This document shows, in pieces, positions 1-8,527 of a stretch of 64,000 bases of DNA. The stretch is taken from assembly GCA_963925805.1 (NCBI GenBank), contig CAWUSE010000004.1, positions 62,001 to 126,000 of the forward strand, read 5' to 3'. The notes under the pieces are model-generated. The model did no database searches. It saw nothing but the letters and a program-made list of their open reading frames with translations, and was not told where the DNA came from. Positions within the stretch are counted from its first letter, which is position 1; every line of letters starts with the position of its first letter. The stretch comes from UBA10347 sp905182135 (GTDB lineage Bacteria > Actinomycetota > Acidimicrobiia > Acidimicrobiales > UBA10347). A program made the position numbers and the translations under genes.

Positions 1-1031
1 ATCCGCTGCGTGGTGCCAAGGTTCGAGATGCGCTTGCGTGGAGCAAGTACCTGCACGAGGCATTGGTCATGTGGGGCGACGACACCGACACTATGTTCGC
101 CAGCCATCATTGGCCACGCTTCGGGCAGGGTGATGTGAAGGACTTTCTAGGGCTGCAGCGCGATGTGTATCGCTGGATGCACGATCAGACGTTGCGGCTT
201 GCGAACCAGGGTTACACACCTGACGACATAGCGGCCACGCTAAAGATGCCCGCCAACTATTCACATCAGTCACATGTGCAGGGTTACTACGGCACGGTGT
301 CACACAATGTCAGATCAGTTTATGACCGGTATCTGGGTTGGTATGACGGCAACCCGTCCAAGCTCAACCCTCACCCGCCGGTCGAGGCGGGTAAGCGGTA
401 CGTCGAGATGATGGGTGGTGCCGATGCGGTGGTCACCGGTGCACAACGGGCCTTCGACGACGGCGATTATCGCTGGGTCGTCCAGGTACTGAACCATCTC
501 ATCTTCGCCGATCCCGAAAACCGGACAGCGCGAACATTATCGGCTGATGCGATGGAGCAGCTCGGGTATCAGTCCGAGTCGGCGACGTGGCGAAATGCCT
601 ATCTGAGCGCAGCCCACGAGCTTCGACACGGCTCGTATTACTTGGGTGTCGTCCGCCCGCCCGGGGTAGCCGATGCCATGACTGGCACGCAGCTCATCGA
701 TATGCTGGGCGTGCGGTTTGATCCTGATAAGTTCCGCGACACCGCGTCGATCGCCTGGTCGATCACCGGGCGCGACGAGACCCACCTGATGGGCGTTACC
801 AACAAGACCATCCATCACTACGAGGAGCCGACACCAGATCAGATCGCTGGAGCCGACGTTGGGGTCAACGCCACCCACGCCTCAATGGTGCAGATCGGTT
901 ACAACTCGCCGGCGCTGCCCGACTTGCTGTCAGATGGGTCGATCGTTGTGACCGCCGGCGATGCCGCTGTGCTCGAGGAATTCGTTGCAGCACTCGACGT
1001 GAATACCACAGCGACCGTCATCGAGCCTTAG
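1..1031 (+). CDS. Alkyl/aryl-sulfatase (SdsA1-like), 3' part only
   Basis: This is the C-terminal part of a type III (metallo-beta-lactamase fold) alkylsulfatase, which hydrolyses sulfate esters such as alkyl sulfates to alcohol plus sulfate. The frame is open to the left window edge, so the N-terminus with the main zinc-binding motif is missing. Visible are an HHWP segment (late metal-site region of the hydrolase domain), then a helical dimerisation domain (roughly the next 130 residues after HHWPRFG) rich in Trp and Tyr, and a C-terminal SCP2-like domain of about 120 residues ending at EP. This order matches the SdsA1/BDS1 family. The first visible in-frame start-like codon (TTG at 63) is internal. 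It could also be annotated simply as an MBL-fold hydrolase. The family assignment is confident; the substrate is not known. Confidence 0.85.
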   Translation, partial: PLRGAKVRDALAWSKYLHEALVMWGDDTDTMFASHHWPRFGQGDVKDFLGLQRDVYRWMHDQTLRLANQGYTPDDIAATLKMPANYSHQSHVQGYYGTVSHNVRSVYDRYLGWYDGNPSKLNPHPPVEAGKRYVEMMGGADAVVTGAQRAFDDGDYRWVVQVLNHLIFADPENRTARTLSADAMEQLGYQSESATWRNAYLSAAHELRHGSYYLGVVRPPGVADAMTGTQLIDMLGVRFDPDKFRDTASIAWSITGRDETHLMGVTNKTIHHYEEPTPDQIAGADVGVNATHASMVQIGYNSPALPDLLSDGSIVVTAGDAAVLEEFVAALDVNTTATVIEP

Positions 1032-1047
1032 ACGTAGGCCTGAGCAG

Positions 1048-1335
1048 TCAGACCCCTTCAACCAAGACCATTTCCATTTCGGCCGCACCGGAGCGCACGG
1101 CTCGAGCCTCGACATACTCGCTCGAATCGTAGAACGTGCGGGCACCGTTGCTCGTTGGGAACTCCAACACCACTATGCGACGCTCGTCGGCATCACCTTC
1201 GAGAACCTCGTGCTCGGCACCGCGCACAATGAACTTTCCCCCATGTGCCGCAACTGCAGCAGGAGTCAAGAGCTTGTATTGGCCGTATTGATCGGCGTTG
1301 GTGATTCGTACCCGAGCAATGATATAGGCAGCCAT
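1048..1335 (-). CDS. DUF1330 family protein
   Basis: A 95-residue ferredoxin-like (dimeric alpha/beta barrel) protein of the DUF1330 family. It begins MAAYIIARVRI, has the family pattern of a central GGKFIVRG segment and an FPTSNGARTFYDS segment, and ends in a short beta strand. The start is set at the ATG at 1335 because an AGAAGGG ribosome-binding site lies just upstream and the longer reading frame has no family similarity. It lies 53 bases downstream of the cupin gene on the same strand, so the two are probably co-transcribed. The biochemical role of DUF1330 proteins is not established. Confidence 0.85.
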   Translation of the reverse strand: MAAYIIARVRITNADQYGQYKLLTPAAVAAHGGKFIVRGAEHEVLEGDADERRIVVLEFPTSNGARTFYDSSEYVEARAVRSGAAEMEMVLVEGV

Positions 1336-1388
1336 AATGTCGACCCTTCTTTGGTTGGACAGTCCGACGCTAGCGCTGCTCCAGTAGC

Positions 1389-1820
1389 TCAGGTCGCTGA
1401 GGCTGAGTCTTTCAGTTGTTGCATCTCTTCCCAGCTGAGATATCGGGTGATGCCCTCGTCGTCGAAGAAGACGACAGGTCCTTCGCACACGAAGAGGTAT
1501 TCGGTATCTTCGAGCGCTTCGGTCTTGCCATGCAACATGCCGTTTGGCTCGTAGTCGTAGTCGCCAGCTTCGAGCACGCCGTCTCGTACCTGCAACTTTC
1601 CCTTGAGCACATAGGTATGTGCGTCAGAGAGGTGTTTGTGCGGTGGAGCGACGTAGCCCTTGTTCCACCGAAACAACGCGACCCAGCGTCCGGTCTCGGG
1701 GCCAGTCCACAACACCTTTGTCCATGCCATGCCTGGTGCCGTCTCGACCCACGGTTCGCCGGCCCGCACAATGATGTCGGCCAGTTGATCGTTGATCGGG
1801 TTTATGTCTTGCAGCACCAT
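1389..1820 (-). CDS. Cupin-domain protein (dihydroxyacetophenone-dioxygenase-like)
   Basis: A 143-residue single-domain cupin. The beta-barrel metal site is visible as APPHKHLSDAHTYVLKG (two or three His plus a later Glu position) followed by the second cupin motif around GDYDYEPNGMLHG. This arrangement is typical of small cupins of the ChrR/2,4'-dihydroxyacetophenone dioxygenase type, which use one Fe or Zn. The ATG at 1820 is preferred because AAGGAG sits 7 bases upstream; codons further upstream encode no recognisable sequence. It is followed in the same direction by the DUF1330 gene. Enzyme activity cannot be inferred from the fold alone. Confidence 0.8.
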   Translation of the reverse strand: MVLQDINPINDQLADIIVRAGEPWVETAPGMAWTKVLWTGPETGRWVALFRWNKGYVAPPHKHLSDAHTYVLKGKLQVRDGVLEAGDYDYEPNGMLHGKTEALEDTEYLFVCEGPVVFFDDEGITRYLSWEEMQQLKDSASAT

Positions 1821-2138
1821 GACGGCTCCTTGTAGTTGGAAGCTTGCGTGATGAAGTCTGGCAGACCTCAAAGCTTTGGTCGCAGTTCGAATTGGTGCGT
1901 TGTGCGCTAGAGGTCGCTGACGTCTGAACATGACAGCCGAGTGTGAGGTCACACCCACAAGCGGGCTCTCGGCCGACCTTGGCCGCAGCTGAGAACGCTG
2001 GAGTGGCTTTGCGCCTCGTGCATGTCGAACCAGGCAAAGACCGTCATCACGTGCGAGTGCTACTGGGGATGTTCTCTAGCGAAGGTAAAGCGGTGGTAGC
2101 AGCGACACCCATCAGCTAGCCGCTCACCCGGGTTCGGT

Positions 2139-2156
2139 ATACAGTCCGGTCGGTAT
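2139..2156. promoter_or_regulatory. TetR-type operator candidate
   Basis: ATACAGTCCGGTCGGTAT is an 18-bp imperfect palindrome in which 7 of 9 base pairs are symmetric around a CCGG centre. The half-site pattern (ATAC-x-G-x-CC) resembles operators of TetR-family regulators of exporters. It lies 82 bases before the start of the DHA2 exporter and 20 bases before the small leader ORF. No TetR gene is present nearby, so the regulator would have to be encoded elsewhere. Confidence 0.45.
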
Positions 2157-2175
2157 CTAGCGTGAGGAGCTCTGT

Positions 2176-2241
2176 ATGAACATTGCTGTCACCGATTCTT
2201 TGAGCATAAAAGACGTTGGCGCGTTTGCTCGAGTGCCTTGA
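2176..2241 (+). CDS. Possible 21-codon leader peptide upstream of exporter
   Basis: A short ORF (MNIAVTDS... to ...FARVP, 21 codons) starts with ATG preceded by GAGGAG at good spacing. It stops with a TGA that overlaps the TTG start of the following transporter (TTGA). The transporter's own TTG has no clear ribosome-binding site, so translation of this leader followed by re-initiation would explain how the transporter is expressed. No homology is recognised. It could be a chance ORF, but the strong Shine-Dalgarno and exact overlap argue for function. Confidence 0.4.
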   Translation: MNIAVTDSLSIKDVGAFARVP

Positions 2242-3608
2242 GCGGGGGATTGTCAAAGGTCAATTCGAGAGCGCTGCTGGCCGTAGCTGCTGGTGCGTTC
2301 GGCTCACTTGACACCGCTCTCAATGTGGCTTTCCCTGACTTGGTCGACGATTTCGGCCTGGCAGTGACTGATCTCCAGTGGGTCGTCGTTTTCTATGTGC
2401 TGGTATACGGGGGATTGCTCTTGGCGGCTGGGCAGCTCGCTGATACCTGGGGCTATACCCGAGTTCTCAGGATTGGCGCAGGGATCTCGACGATCGCGCT
2501 TGTGCTGTGCGGCACCGCTCCGACGTTCGAGTTGCTGTTGGCCGCCCGCGTGCTGCAGGGCATCGGTGTCGCCATGGTCATGGCATCTGCACCGGCCCTG
2601 CTTACCGCTGGCTCGGGGGTCACTCACACCCGAGCCGTTGGCGTGTTCCAGACCGCAGCGGCAGTTGGTCTGGCCATCGGCCCGATCGTTGGCGGGCCAC
2701 TGGTCGAGTGGTATGGGTGGCGCGCCGTTTTCTGGTTCCGGGTTCCGTTAGGAGTCGTATTGTTACTGCTCACGGCCAGCAATAGATCGACGCCCGCAAC
2801 CAAATCGAATGACGTCGACCGGATCGGCACACTTCTTGTTTCGATCTCACTCGGCGCTGCGGTACTTGCGTTGAACCTCACTGGCAGCAGGGGCTGGTTT
2901 GACCCAGCTGTCATCGTCGCCGCTCTGTCCGCGGTTGTATCTGCAGCAGCGTTCATCGAATTGAGCAGTCGGGTCGAGCACCCGATCCTCGAACTCGGCT
3001 TGTTTCGTTCCGTCGAGTTCGCAGCAGCAAACCTCTTGGCGGTTGTTGCAAACGGTGCCATGTTTGCGACCTGGTTACTCGTCCCCTCTCTGCTTGTTGG
3101 CCAGCTTGGCGCATCTCTGGTCATCTCTGGTTTGGTCCTTGCCGCCTCGCCGGCAGCTACCGCTGCAGCTTCCTCATTGGCAGGCCGCTCGAGCGGCCGC
3201 ACCGCCAGCTGGAGCCTCGGCGCGGTCGGTCTGTTCATTGAGGGCCTCGGCATGATTGGGTTATCGCAGGTCGACGCCACTTGGTCGGCCGCTCACATAG
3301 CGTTGCTGATGGCGGTGGTTGGCGGCGGGCTCGGATTATTCTCCGTGCCGAACATGGCCACGGTCATGCAAGGCGTCGGCATCGACAAGCAGGGCGTCGC
3401 CGGTGGCCTCTCGTTAATGACTCGCACCATCGGCGTTGTTGCTGGCGTGGCCGCAGCGAGTGCACTTGCTGATCGCGTCGAACCCACGCGAGGGTTTCTC
3501 GGATCGTTCGAGTTCGTCTTTGGGGCCAGCGGAATCGTGCTCTGGGGATCGGGTCTGCTGGCGGCGGTGTTGGCGGTCCGTCCCCTGATTGCTGGTCGGC
3601 GACACTGA
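2238..3608 (+). CDS. MFS transporter, DHA2 (drug:proton antiporter-2) type
   Basis: A 456-residue inner-membrane exporter with about 14 predicted membrane segments. It begins with the DHA2-type first helix (GSLDTALNVAFPDL), followed by the antiporter motif region after helix 2 (GQLADTWGYTR) and the motif C-like stretch AVGLAIGPIVGGPL in helix 5. These are typical of proton-driven multidrug or small-molecule efflux pumps. The start is a TTG overlapping the stop of a small upstream ORF; TTG at codon 5 is an alternative. A TetR-like palindrome upstream suggests ligand-induced expression. The substrate cannot be predicted. It is convergent with the ClC gene. Confidence 0.85.
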   Translation: MSGGLSKVNSRALLAVAAGAFGSLDTALNVAFPDLVDDFGLAVTDLQWVVVFYVLVYGGLLLAAGQLADTWGYTRVLRIGAGISTIALVLCGTAPTFELLLAARVLQGIGVAMVMASAPALLTAGSGVTHTRAVGVFQTAAAVGLAIGPIVGGPLVEWYGWRAVFWFRVPLGVVLLLLTASNRSTPATKSNDVDRIGTLLVSISLGAAVLALNLTGSRGWFDPAVIVAALSAVVSAAAFIELSSRVEHPILELGLFRSVEFAAANLLAVVANGAMFATWLLVPSLLVGQLGASLVISGLVLAASPAATAAASSLAGRSSGRTASWSLGAVGLFIEGLGMIGLSQVDATWSAAHIALLMAVVGGGLGLFSVPNMATVMQGVGIDKQGVAGGLSLMTRTIGVVAGVAAASALADRVEPTRGFLGSFEFVFGASGIVLWGSGLLAAVLAVRPLIAGRRH

Positions 3609-3678
3609 GCAACACCACTTCGACGGTCTAGGTGGAACTCCACCACTACATTCTTGCGATTTGAAGGCGAGACAGCGA

Positions 3679-5832
3679 CTACGTCTGTTTGGGCTCGTCG
3701 TTGGGCACGACCACACACGGAATGTTGATACGTCGGTCGATGCCACTCGGCACGCCAGAGCGGTGCCAACGAGATGAGCGAGCCGGCAGAGTGGAGAGGA
3801 CCACGCCGACAGCGGCTTCGAGCGCAAGTGCGGCTTCGATCGCAGCGATTGGGTCAGCACCGCCGATCTCGCCGGTAGCGCTCACACCGAGGGCTTCGAT
3901 CAGGCCAAGTTGTAGCTCGAGTCGGTCTCGCGCCATCGTCAGATCACCACCGACGGCGAGCGGCACAATGACGTGAAACCGGATCTCGTTGCGGTCAGCA
4001 GCCAGCCGCTCCAGCTGGGCCATGAGAGCAGCGCCACCAAGGGACTCATTACCCACAATGATGTGTCGCGGCCCTACGCGGTCGCGTCGCTGCAACACCG
4101 GAGCGATCCACCCCTGGTCGAGCCGTTCGAGAGCCAACTCGTCGCTGCGCGATCTGACAATGTCGGCGCGCGTGCATATGCCAATCAGTAAGCCGTCTTC
4201 TACAACCGGCAAGTGGGTGACTTCCTCCTCGGTCATCTTCCTCAGCGCCTCGACCAGGCTGGCGTCGGGTCCTATGGTCACGACATCAATAGAGGCAATC
4301 TCGTGCACGAGTGCGTCACGAGGGCAGTCCTTACTCAGGAGATCGCGGCGTGCGATAAGGCCCAAACAATGGCCCTGCTCGTCGACGATAGGGAACGCCC
4401 CACGCTCACCTCGGGTTATGCGATCAGCGACTGAACCTACGGTGTCAGCTCGGTCGACCGTGTCTACCACGCGGTTCATGACATCGGCGACAGCGGTCGT
4501 GCGGAGCGAATCCGATACCAACTCGCTACCGACCCGGATACCACGTCGTGACAACTTCTCGGTGTAAATGCTCTCGCTCGATAGAGCGCTGAAGACAAGA
4601 GCCGCCAGCACGGTGGCCAACATTAACGGCAGCATTACATCGAAGTCTCGAGTGAGCTCGAATACGAAAACGATCGCAGTAAGCGGTGCACGCGCCGCTG
4701 CGCCAAAGACCGCCGCCATCGCGACGACTGCGAAAGCCCCCTGAGAGATCTCGAGTCCAGGTCCGATCTTGAGCACCACCGCGGCGAACACGCCACCGAA
4801 GCTGGCCCCCAGCAACAACACCGGTGCAAGGGTGCCACCCGATGTCCCCGATCCAAGAGCGACCCACCAGGCAACCATCTTGGCCAGAAGAACGGCTGAC
4901 AGCGTGGTCAGAGCTATCTCTCCAGCCAGGACGTCATCGATCACGTCATAGCCGACGCCAAGTGACCGGGGGATAAACAGACCAATGCTCGCGAAAACAA
5001 GTGCTCCGATGAGCGGATGCCAGAAGATTGGAAGCCGAAGCGACCGGAATCGACGTTCGGACTCGAACAGGCCTCGAGCAATGACGACCGCAACTAATCC
5101 GCTGGCTACGCCAAGCACCGCATAGAGCGGGAGCACACCTAATCCCGCATAGTCGTGCGGCGGCACGTTGAACAAGGGGCCAGTGCCAAATACTGCTGAA
5201 TGGATTCCGCCGGCGATCGAAGTGGCCACTACCAGTGGGATGAGAGTCCGCATCGACAGCTCGAACAGCAACAACTCGACCGCAAAAAGGATGGCAGCGA
5301 GCGGGGAGCCGAACGTCGCCGTCATACCGGCGGCTGCCCCCGAGGCCAACAGGATCTTGCGTTCTGAAGCGGTTACTCGGAGCACCTGGCCGACGAGCGA
5401 GCCAATGGCTCCACCGGTGACGATGATCGGGCCTTCGGCTCCGAACGGGCCACCAGTACCGATCGCTATCGCCGACGCAAGGGGTTTGGCGATAGCCACA
5501 CGGGGTGGAATTCGGCTCTGACGGCGGAGCACCGCTTCCATTGCTTCGGGGATGCCGTGACCTCGGATGATGGGTGCGACCGTCGCGATGCTGGCAACAA
5601 TCAATGCACCAATAGCGGCAGCGATGGGAAGACGCGGTGAAGCCTCGAGATCAGATAGCGGCGGGATCTCGCCCCACCCCCACTCGCCCAGCAGCGCGAT
5701 GTGGGTTATCAGGCTTATGGTCCTCACCAACAGGTATGCGGCACCACCAGCCACGCCGCCCACGAGCGCTGCCAAGCAGACGAGAAATGAGAGTCGTCGT
5801 GTTCCTGTAGAAGTAGATCCGAGCGCGATCAA
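3679..5832 (-). CDS. ClC chloride channel/antiporter with CBS pair and USP-like tail
   Basis: A 717-residue fusion. Residues about 15-430 form the ClC membrane domain. GHGIPE (91-96) stands where classical transporters have GSGIPE, GAEGP (131-135) carries the gating glutamate E133, and a later GSGTSGG-x-LAPVL segment forms the third selectivity loop. Two CBS repeats follow (about 450-570; DVMNRVVDTV and EIASIDVVTI), which usually bind adenine nucleotides. The last ~140 residues look like a universal-stress-protein domain (FHVIVPLAVGGDLTMA ... VVLSTLP ... CVVVPN). The retained E133 suggests transport rather than an inactive protein; the Ser-to-His change may alter anion preference. The start is TTG, with no ATG until residue 98. 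Confidence 0.9.
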   Translation of the reverse strand: MIALGSTSTGTRRLSFLVCLAALVGGVAGGAAYLLVRTISLITHIALLGEWGWGEIPPLSDLEASPRLPIAAAIGALIVASIATVAPIIRGHGIPEAMEAVLRRQSRIPPRVAIAKPLASAIAIGTGGPFGAEGPIIVTGGAIGSLVGQVLRVTASERKILLASGAAAGMTATFGSPLAAILFAVELLLFELSMRTLIPLVVATSIAGGIHSAVFGTGPLFNVPPHDYAGLGVLPLYAVLGVASGLVAVVIARGLFESERRFRSLRLPIFWHPLIGALVFASIGLFIPRSLGVGYDVIDDVLAGEIALTTLSAVLLAKMVAWWVALGSGTSGGTLAPVLLLGASFGGVFAAVVLKIGPGLEISQGAFAVVAMAAVFGAAARAPLTAIVFVFELTRDFDVMLPLMLATVLAALVFSALSSESIYTEKLSRRGIRVGSELVSDSLRTTAVADVMNRVVDTVDRADTVGSVADRITRGERGAFPIVDEQGHCLGLIARRDLLSKDCPRDALVHEIASIDVVTIGPDASLVEALRKMTEEEVTHLPVVEDGLLIGICTRADIVRSRSDELALERLDQGWIAPVLQRRDRVGPRHIIVGNESLGGAALMAQLERLAADRNEIRFHVIVPLAVGGDLTMARDRLELQLGLIEALGVSATGEIGGADPIAAIEAALALEAAVGVVLSTLPARSSRWHRSGVPSGIDRRINIPCVVVPNDEPKQT

Positions 5833-6124
5833 AGGTCGCTGACCTGCACGTAACGGTCAGCAAATCCGTTGACTACCACATCGTTCAGGCTAGCTGCAGC
5901 GGCAGCGTTGTATTACTTCGCCGCTCGGGGTTCCTGCCTCTGCTTCTGGTGTAGCGGCGGGAGTGGCCGGTATGGAGCGAGCATCGGAGACAGCAACCGA
6001 GATGGCGATCTCAAATCTGTTCCGCAACATTAAATGGGGCCCCACGTCCAAACCGAAGATGGCTGGACTGAGAGCCATCGACTCGAAAGACGGTCGCCAA
6101 GACCGGACGCTTTTGCCCGCAAAA

Positions 6125-6826
6125 TTAGGCGAGAACGATGCGTCCACTCAAGGCGTAGTGGTCAGAAATGAAGAACGATCGGTCATCGATTTCGATCGGC
6201 TTGCGGTGCACAACAATGTCGGACACGGAGACGCCAGGGCTGGCAAACCAGCGCGTGAAATAGGCACTGAACTCGTAACCATCGGCGCGAAATCGATTAC
6301 GATGGCTGTCCCATGTTGCGTGGGGTGGCTTGTTCCCGCTGAAGCCGAGTTCGAATAAAGGGTCCGCCTCGGCCACTCGCATATTCGTGTCGCCCACGAT
6401 GACCAACGGCAGCGTTGGGCTGGCTTCAATGACCTTGGAGATCTGCATGAGGCGGTCCGGACCTGCGCCTTTTCCTGCAACAAGATGAACGTTGGCAATG
6501 GTGAGGTCAAGGTCAGTGAACGTGGTGAGCACGGCGAATCCATCCACAGCGACGACCCGCAGGCTTGTCGCTGCCAGTTCGTTGCTCACCAAGGTGGCTA
6601 AATTGCCGCTGTGGCTTTTGGGATTGGCCGGCATCATCGTGTGGGTCTCGACGAACGGCACCAGTGCCGGCAGTTCTTGATAGTGCACCACATCGGGTGT
6701 GAGTGCCAGGACCTGTTCGCGGACGGCGGCTTCGGTGTTGCTTGATTCCCAATAGAACGGCGCATCTGCCGGACGCTCAAGCATGGCCAGATTCCATGAG
6801 AAGAAGGTCAGCTGTGATGTGCTCAC
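6125..6826 (-). CDS. Endonuclease/exonuclease/phosphatase (EEP) family protein
   Basis: A 233-residue cytosolic EEP-fold hydrolase. Conserved metal and catalytic motifs occur in order: WNLA at the N-terminus (Asn ligand), YQEL (metal-binding Glu), NVHL (His and Asn), GDTNMR (catalytic Asp and Asn), DSHRNRF, and a C-terminal SDH with catalytic His. The set is complete, so the enzyme should be an active Mg-dependent phosphodiesterase or phosphomonoesterase. There is no signal peptide. The start is GTG. Specificity (nucleic acid, lipid phosphate or inositol phosphate) cannot be read from the sequence. Confidence 0.85.
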   Translation of the reverse strand: MSTSQLTFFSWNLAMLERPADAPFYWESSNTEAAVREQVLALTPDVVHYQELPALVPFVETHTMMPANPKSHSGNLATLVSNELAATSLRVVAVDGFAVLTTFTDLDLTIANVHLVAGKGAGPDRLMQISKVIEASPTLPLVIVGDTNMRVAEADPLFELGFSGNKPPHATWDSHRNRFRADGYEFSAYFTRWFASPGVSVSDIVVHRKPIEIDDRSFFISDHYALSGRIVLA

Positions 6827-6887
6827 GGGTGTGACTGTTCGAGCTGGGGTGCGTCAGGCACGTGACGGCCGTCGAGTCCAGTAGTGG

Positions 6888-7619
6888 CTACCCCCAAGGC
6901 GGCGGGTCTGGCAAAGCGAAGGCGGCGCTTGCCACCGGTCTGCCGGTTAGGTACATAAGCAATGCGGAGGCGGGTGCTTCAGCGGCATGTTCATGGGTCG
7001 TGACAGTGTGCGGCAAAACAGTGTATTTGTGGCCGGTGTCGGTGGCCTTCAGAATCAGATGATGTGGGCCTTGTTTGCTAAGTCTCTGGGCCGCATAACC
7101 AATCAGAGAGTGAACCGTCGTTTCGGCGGCCGAAGAAAAATCGTAGCCAACGCCGAGGTCGACGTGGTGAATCTCGACCTCGCGCAGCCGCATCTCGAGA
7201 AGCAATCGGGCAGGCACTGTTGAGCGCCCCGTCACCGTCGACAACTGGGTTGACGATTGCCATTGGTCCGACGTCACCAGGCGAACTTCGGTCGCGAAGG
7301 CGCGGGCGCTTAAGGCGAAGTCATCGATGATGACGCGAGCCGGCCTGGTGGCACCGGCGTCGATATCAGCGTCACGCGATGCCCGAGACGAGTACATCGG
7401 GATCGCTTCGCCCGATCGGACAGACAGAATGGCTAGTCGTAACCCGTCTGCGTTTCTCGCCAGATGTGTCAGGAGGTGTCCGCGAGTCCAGCCTTGCAGC
7501 GTGCAGCGGGACCGAACTTCTGAATCGTCGAGTTGCGCGATGCGCGAGGCGAGTTGATCGGTGCTGGCTGCTACCGCCGTCACCAGTTGTTCAGCTGTCA
7601 GCATCGCCACAGCATCCAC
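6888..7619 (-). CDS. Maleylpyruvate isomerase/DinB-like family protein (mycothiol-type)
   Basis: A 243-residue protein of the mycothiol-dependent maleylpyruvate isomerase superfamily. The N-terminal four-helix DinB-like domain carries GWTRGHLLTHLARNADGL, and the later VEIHHVDLGVGY supplies the His pair expected for the metal site. The C-terminal part corresponds to the small MDMPI_C domain. Members in actinobacteria often act with mycothiol; a role in maleylpyruvate metabolism specifically is not indicated by the neighbours. The annotated start is GTG; an ATG five codons later (MLTAEQL) is equally plausible. It lies just downstream of the dehydrogenase gene, 14 bases apart, suggesting co-transcription. 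Confidence 0.8.
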   Translation of the reverse strand: MDAVAMLTAEQLVTAVAASTDQLASRIAQLDDSEVRSRCTLQGWTRGHLLTHLARNADGLRLAILSVRSGEAIPMYSSRASRDADIDAGATRPARVIIDDFALSARAFATEVRLVTSDQWQSSTQLSTVTGRSTVPARLLLEMRLREVEIHHVDLGVGYDFSSAAETTVHSLIGYAAQRLSKQGPHHLILKATDTGHKYTVLPHTVTTHEHAAEAPASALLMYLTGRPVASAAFALPDPPPWG

Positions 7620-7633
7620 TCACAGAAACCACG

Positions 7634-8380
7634 TTAGGGATGCACGCCACCGTCGACGATGTAGGCCTGACCGCTGCAATAGTCTGAGTCGTCGCTGGCA
7701 AGGAACAGCGCCATGTTGGCGATGTCTCTGGCCTGGCCCATGCGACGCAACGGGATGGTCCGTTCGACGCGTTGACGTACCTCGGGGTCGGTGAAGGACC
7801 GCATGTCGGCCGTCATAGGTGTCTCGATGATGCCGGGATGAATCGAGTTGACCCGGATGCCGTAGCGACCCCACTCTTTCGCCGCCGCCTTTGTGATACC
7901 GGTAACCCCGAACTTGGATGCTGAGTACACGCCATGGTTCGCCACGCCCTGGAGTCCAGCCACCGAACTGACATTGACGATCGAACATGGCAGCTCAGCC
8001 TTAATCATGGCGTCGGCGACGGTGCGCATGCCCAGGAATGTGCCTCGCAGATTGATGTCGGTCACCCGCTCGAAGTCCTCGATGGTGGTGGCGAGCAGTT
8101 TCTTAACTAAGTCGACGCCGGCATTGTTGACGAGAACATCGATACGGCCATGGTCGGCCATGACTTGGTCGACGATGGCCTGCCATTGGTCCTCGGCCCG
8201 GACGTCGAGATGGTGGTAGCTGGCTTGGTCGATCTTCGCGGCCGTGGCCTGACCGTCGGTATCGAGCACGTCCGCGAGCACGACGGTGGCACCCTCAGCC
8301 GCAAACAGTTGAGCCTCTTCGGCACCCATACCGCGTGCCCCACCGGTGATTACGGCCACCTTGGCGTCTAGACGTCCCAT
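7634..8380 (-). CDS. Short-chain dehydrogenase/reductase
   Basis: A 248-residue classical SDR. The NAD(P)-binding motif is TGGARGMG near residue 12. D37 (VLADV) at the end of strand 2 favours NAD over NADP. NNAG, the catalytic Ser in NVSSVAG, and YSASK (Tyr and Lys) are all present, and PG-x-IETPMT and VDGG at the C-terminus complete the fold. A strong AAGGAGT site precedes the ATG. The sequence resembles hydroxysteroid or 3-oxoacyl reductase-type SDRs, but the substrate is unknown. It probably heads a two-gene unit with the DinB-like protein. Confidence 0.88.
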   Translation of the reverse strand: MGRLDAKVAVITGGARGMGAEEAQLFAAEGATVVLADVLDTDGQATAAKIDQASYHHLDVRAEDQWQAIVDQVMADHGRIDVLVNNAGVDLVKKLLATTIEDFERVTDINLRGTFLGMRTVADAMIKAELPCSIVNVSSVAGLQGVANHGVYSASKFGVTGITKAAAKEWGRYGIRVNSIHPGIIETPMTADMRSFTDPEVRQRVERTIPLRRMGQARDIANMALFLASDDSDYCSGQAYIVDGGVHP

Positions 8381-8527
8381 GAGTACTCCTTCTTAGGCGA
8401 ACAGTGCGTAGCGAACCACGGTGTCAGATGCGGTCGATTCAACCAAGTTCAGACAAAGGTTGGCCGAGTCGCGTGTCATGGCACATGTTCACGCGAACGT
8501 GGCAAGGGCACAACAAAGCAAGCCCGG

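Noticed and set aside
5890..6358. Overlapping short frames on both strands
   Set aside because: Neither has family similarity or a good ribosome-binding site; the 5833-6124 gap is left empty.
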